Assembly: GCA_913058215.1 (NCBI GenBank)
Contig: CAJXQE010000033.1
Span: 1-33,951, forward strand
Length of the DNA: 33,951 nucleotides
From: an uncultured Verrucomicrobiales bacterium
GTDB lineage: Bacteria; Verrucomicrobiota; Verrucomicrobiia; Verrucomicrobiales; DEV007
Direction: 5' to 3'
The notes under the pieces were generated by a model. The model ran no database searches and was not told the origin of the DNA. It saw only the letters and a list, made by a program, of their open reading frames with translations. Position 1 is the first letter of the stretch. The number at the start of each line of letters is the position of its first letter. The translations under genes were made by a program, and so were the position numbers. Shown one piece after another: positions 33,424 through 33,951 of this stretch.

Positions 33424-33906
33424 TTACCCGCGCGGATGGAATTTCTTATGCACGGATCGAAGCTGTTTCTGATCCACATGGGTATAGATCTGAGTCGTGG
33501 AAATGTCGGCATGACCAAGCAATTCCTGAATGACCCGGAGATCTGCTCCATTGCTCAGCAAATGAGTGGCAAAGGAATGCCTGAGAAGGTGGGGATATAC
33601 ATTCTGCTCGACCCCCGCCATCTTCGCGCGGTCTTTAACGATCTGCCGGATGCGGTTGGTGGTTAAACTCGTCCCTCTCATCGAAAGAAATATCTCGCTG
33701 CCGGATTTAGGCCCAACCAGCCCGGGGCGCTCGTGATCAATATAATCACTCAAGCATTTCACCGCCTCTTTCCCGACAGGGACCAAGCGGGTCTTGTTCC
33801 CTTTCCCCGTCACCCGAATGACACGCTCTTCCAAATGAAGAAGCTCCAGCTTTGCTCCGGTTAATTCCGAAACCCGCAAACCACTGGCATAGAGCAATTC
33901 CAATAT
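33424..33906 (-). CDS. xerD: XerD-like tyrosine recombinase, 5' part missing
   Basis: C-terminal 160 residues of a tyrosine recombinase; the N-terminal core-binding domain is lost at the contig end. All visible catalytic residues are present: Arg in SGLRVSEL, Lys in GKGNKTR, His and Arg in HLLRHSFATHLL, His in LGHADIS and Tyr in IYTHVDQ. The end VDQKQLRSVHKKFHPRG fits XerD better than XerC. Bases beyond 33906 are adapter; if translated they would add a false MYKRQ N-terminus. With XerC at 24742-25677, both chromosomal Xer partners lie within 9 kb. Confidence 0.9.
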   Translation of the reverse strand: MLELLYASGLRVSELTGAKLELLHLEERVIRVTGKGNKTRLVPVGKEAVKCLSDYIDHERPGLVGPKSGSEIFLSMRGTSLTTNRIRQIVKDRAKMAGVEQNVYPHLLRHSFATHLLSNGADLRVIQELLGHADISTTQIYTHVDQKQLRSVHKKFHPRG

Positions 33907-33951
33907 CTGTCTCTTATACACATCTCCGAGCCCACGAGACCGAGGCTGATC
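33907..33951. other. Illumina Nextera adapter (non-genomic)
   Basis: CTGTCTCTTATACACATCT (Tn5 mosaic end) is followed by CCGAGCCCACGAGAC and index CGAGGCTG. It is the exact inverse of the left end and not genomic. It interrupts the XerD-like gene. Confidence 0.98.

Noticed and set aside
1-33951. 45-bp terminal inverted repeats, as of a linear plasmid, phage or transposon with Tn5-like ends.
   Set aside because: Both ends match the synthetic Nextera adapter with the same index, and the genes between are chromosomal housekeeping genes.

Overview
The window looks like one whole assembly contig (33,951 bp) from a free-living, probably aquatic member of the Verrucomicrobiota. The best pointers are a PSCyt1/DUF1549/DUF1553 cytochrome-type protein paired with a Tat-exported DUF1501 protein, a formylglycine-type sulfatase, a GldA/GldF/GldG/DUF4340 ABC cassette, and almost no Shine-Dalgarno sequences. 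These traits are shared with Planctomycetota and some Bacteroidota, so the assignment is an inference. Both ends carry a 45-46 bp Illumina Nextera (Tn5 mosaic-end) adapter in inverted orientation. Those bases are not genomic, and they cut the first and last genes.

Layout. 47-2235 (+): a PGPGW-type membrane protein with its 5' end missing, a class V aminotransferase and trpF. 2238-3113 (-): a lipoprotein with a GH25-lysozyme-like fold whose catalytic residues seem to be lost. 3157-5851 (+): an arsenate-resistance operon arsR-gapdh-arsJ, with a promoter and inverted-repeat operator overlapping the arsR start. 5860-6621 (-): exonuclease III. 6791-12036 (+): a four-gene ABC-2 cassette (ATPase, permease, GldG-like protein, DUF4340 protein) closed by a strong terminator. 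12235-14373 (+): a hybrid histidine kinase. 14399-16901 (-): an SDR dehydrogenase and two envelope proteins of unknown function.

17084-18333 (+): a thioredoxin-TPR protein and MsrB, a redox repair pair. 18391-24650 (+): an IclR-type regulator overlapping by 4 bp a 1,329-residue cytochrome-type protein with a LamG insertion, then a DUF1501 protein. 24742-26101 (-): xerC behind a DUF4912-like gene. 26247-27011 (+): hisF. 27008-28582 (-): pgi. 28631-29011 (+): a secreted Dabb-domain protein with terminators. 29130-32472 (-): assimilatory sulfite reductase and a sulfatase. 32681-33382 (+): a small membrane protein and a DUF167 protein. 33424-33906 (-): the C-terminal part of a XerD-like recombinase, cut by the adapter.

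How it fits together. Most genes are core metabolism and maintenance (trpF, hisF, pgi, xth, xerC/xerD, cysI). The accessory parts are the arsenic operon, the IclR-PSCyt-DUF1501 unit and the sulfatase. In the arsenic operon, GAPDH uses arsenate in place of phosphate to make unstable 1-arseno-3-phosphoglycerate, and ArsJ exports it. No tRNA, rRNA, CRISPR array, prophage or insertion sequence was recognised. The longest stretch without a gene is about 210 bp (32473-32680).
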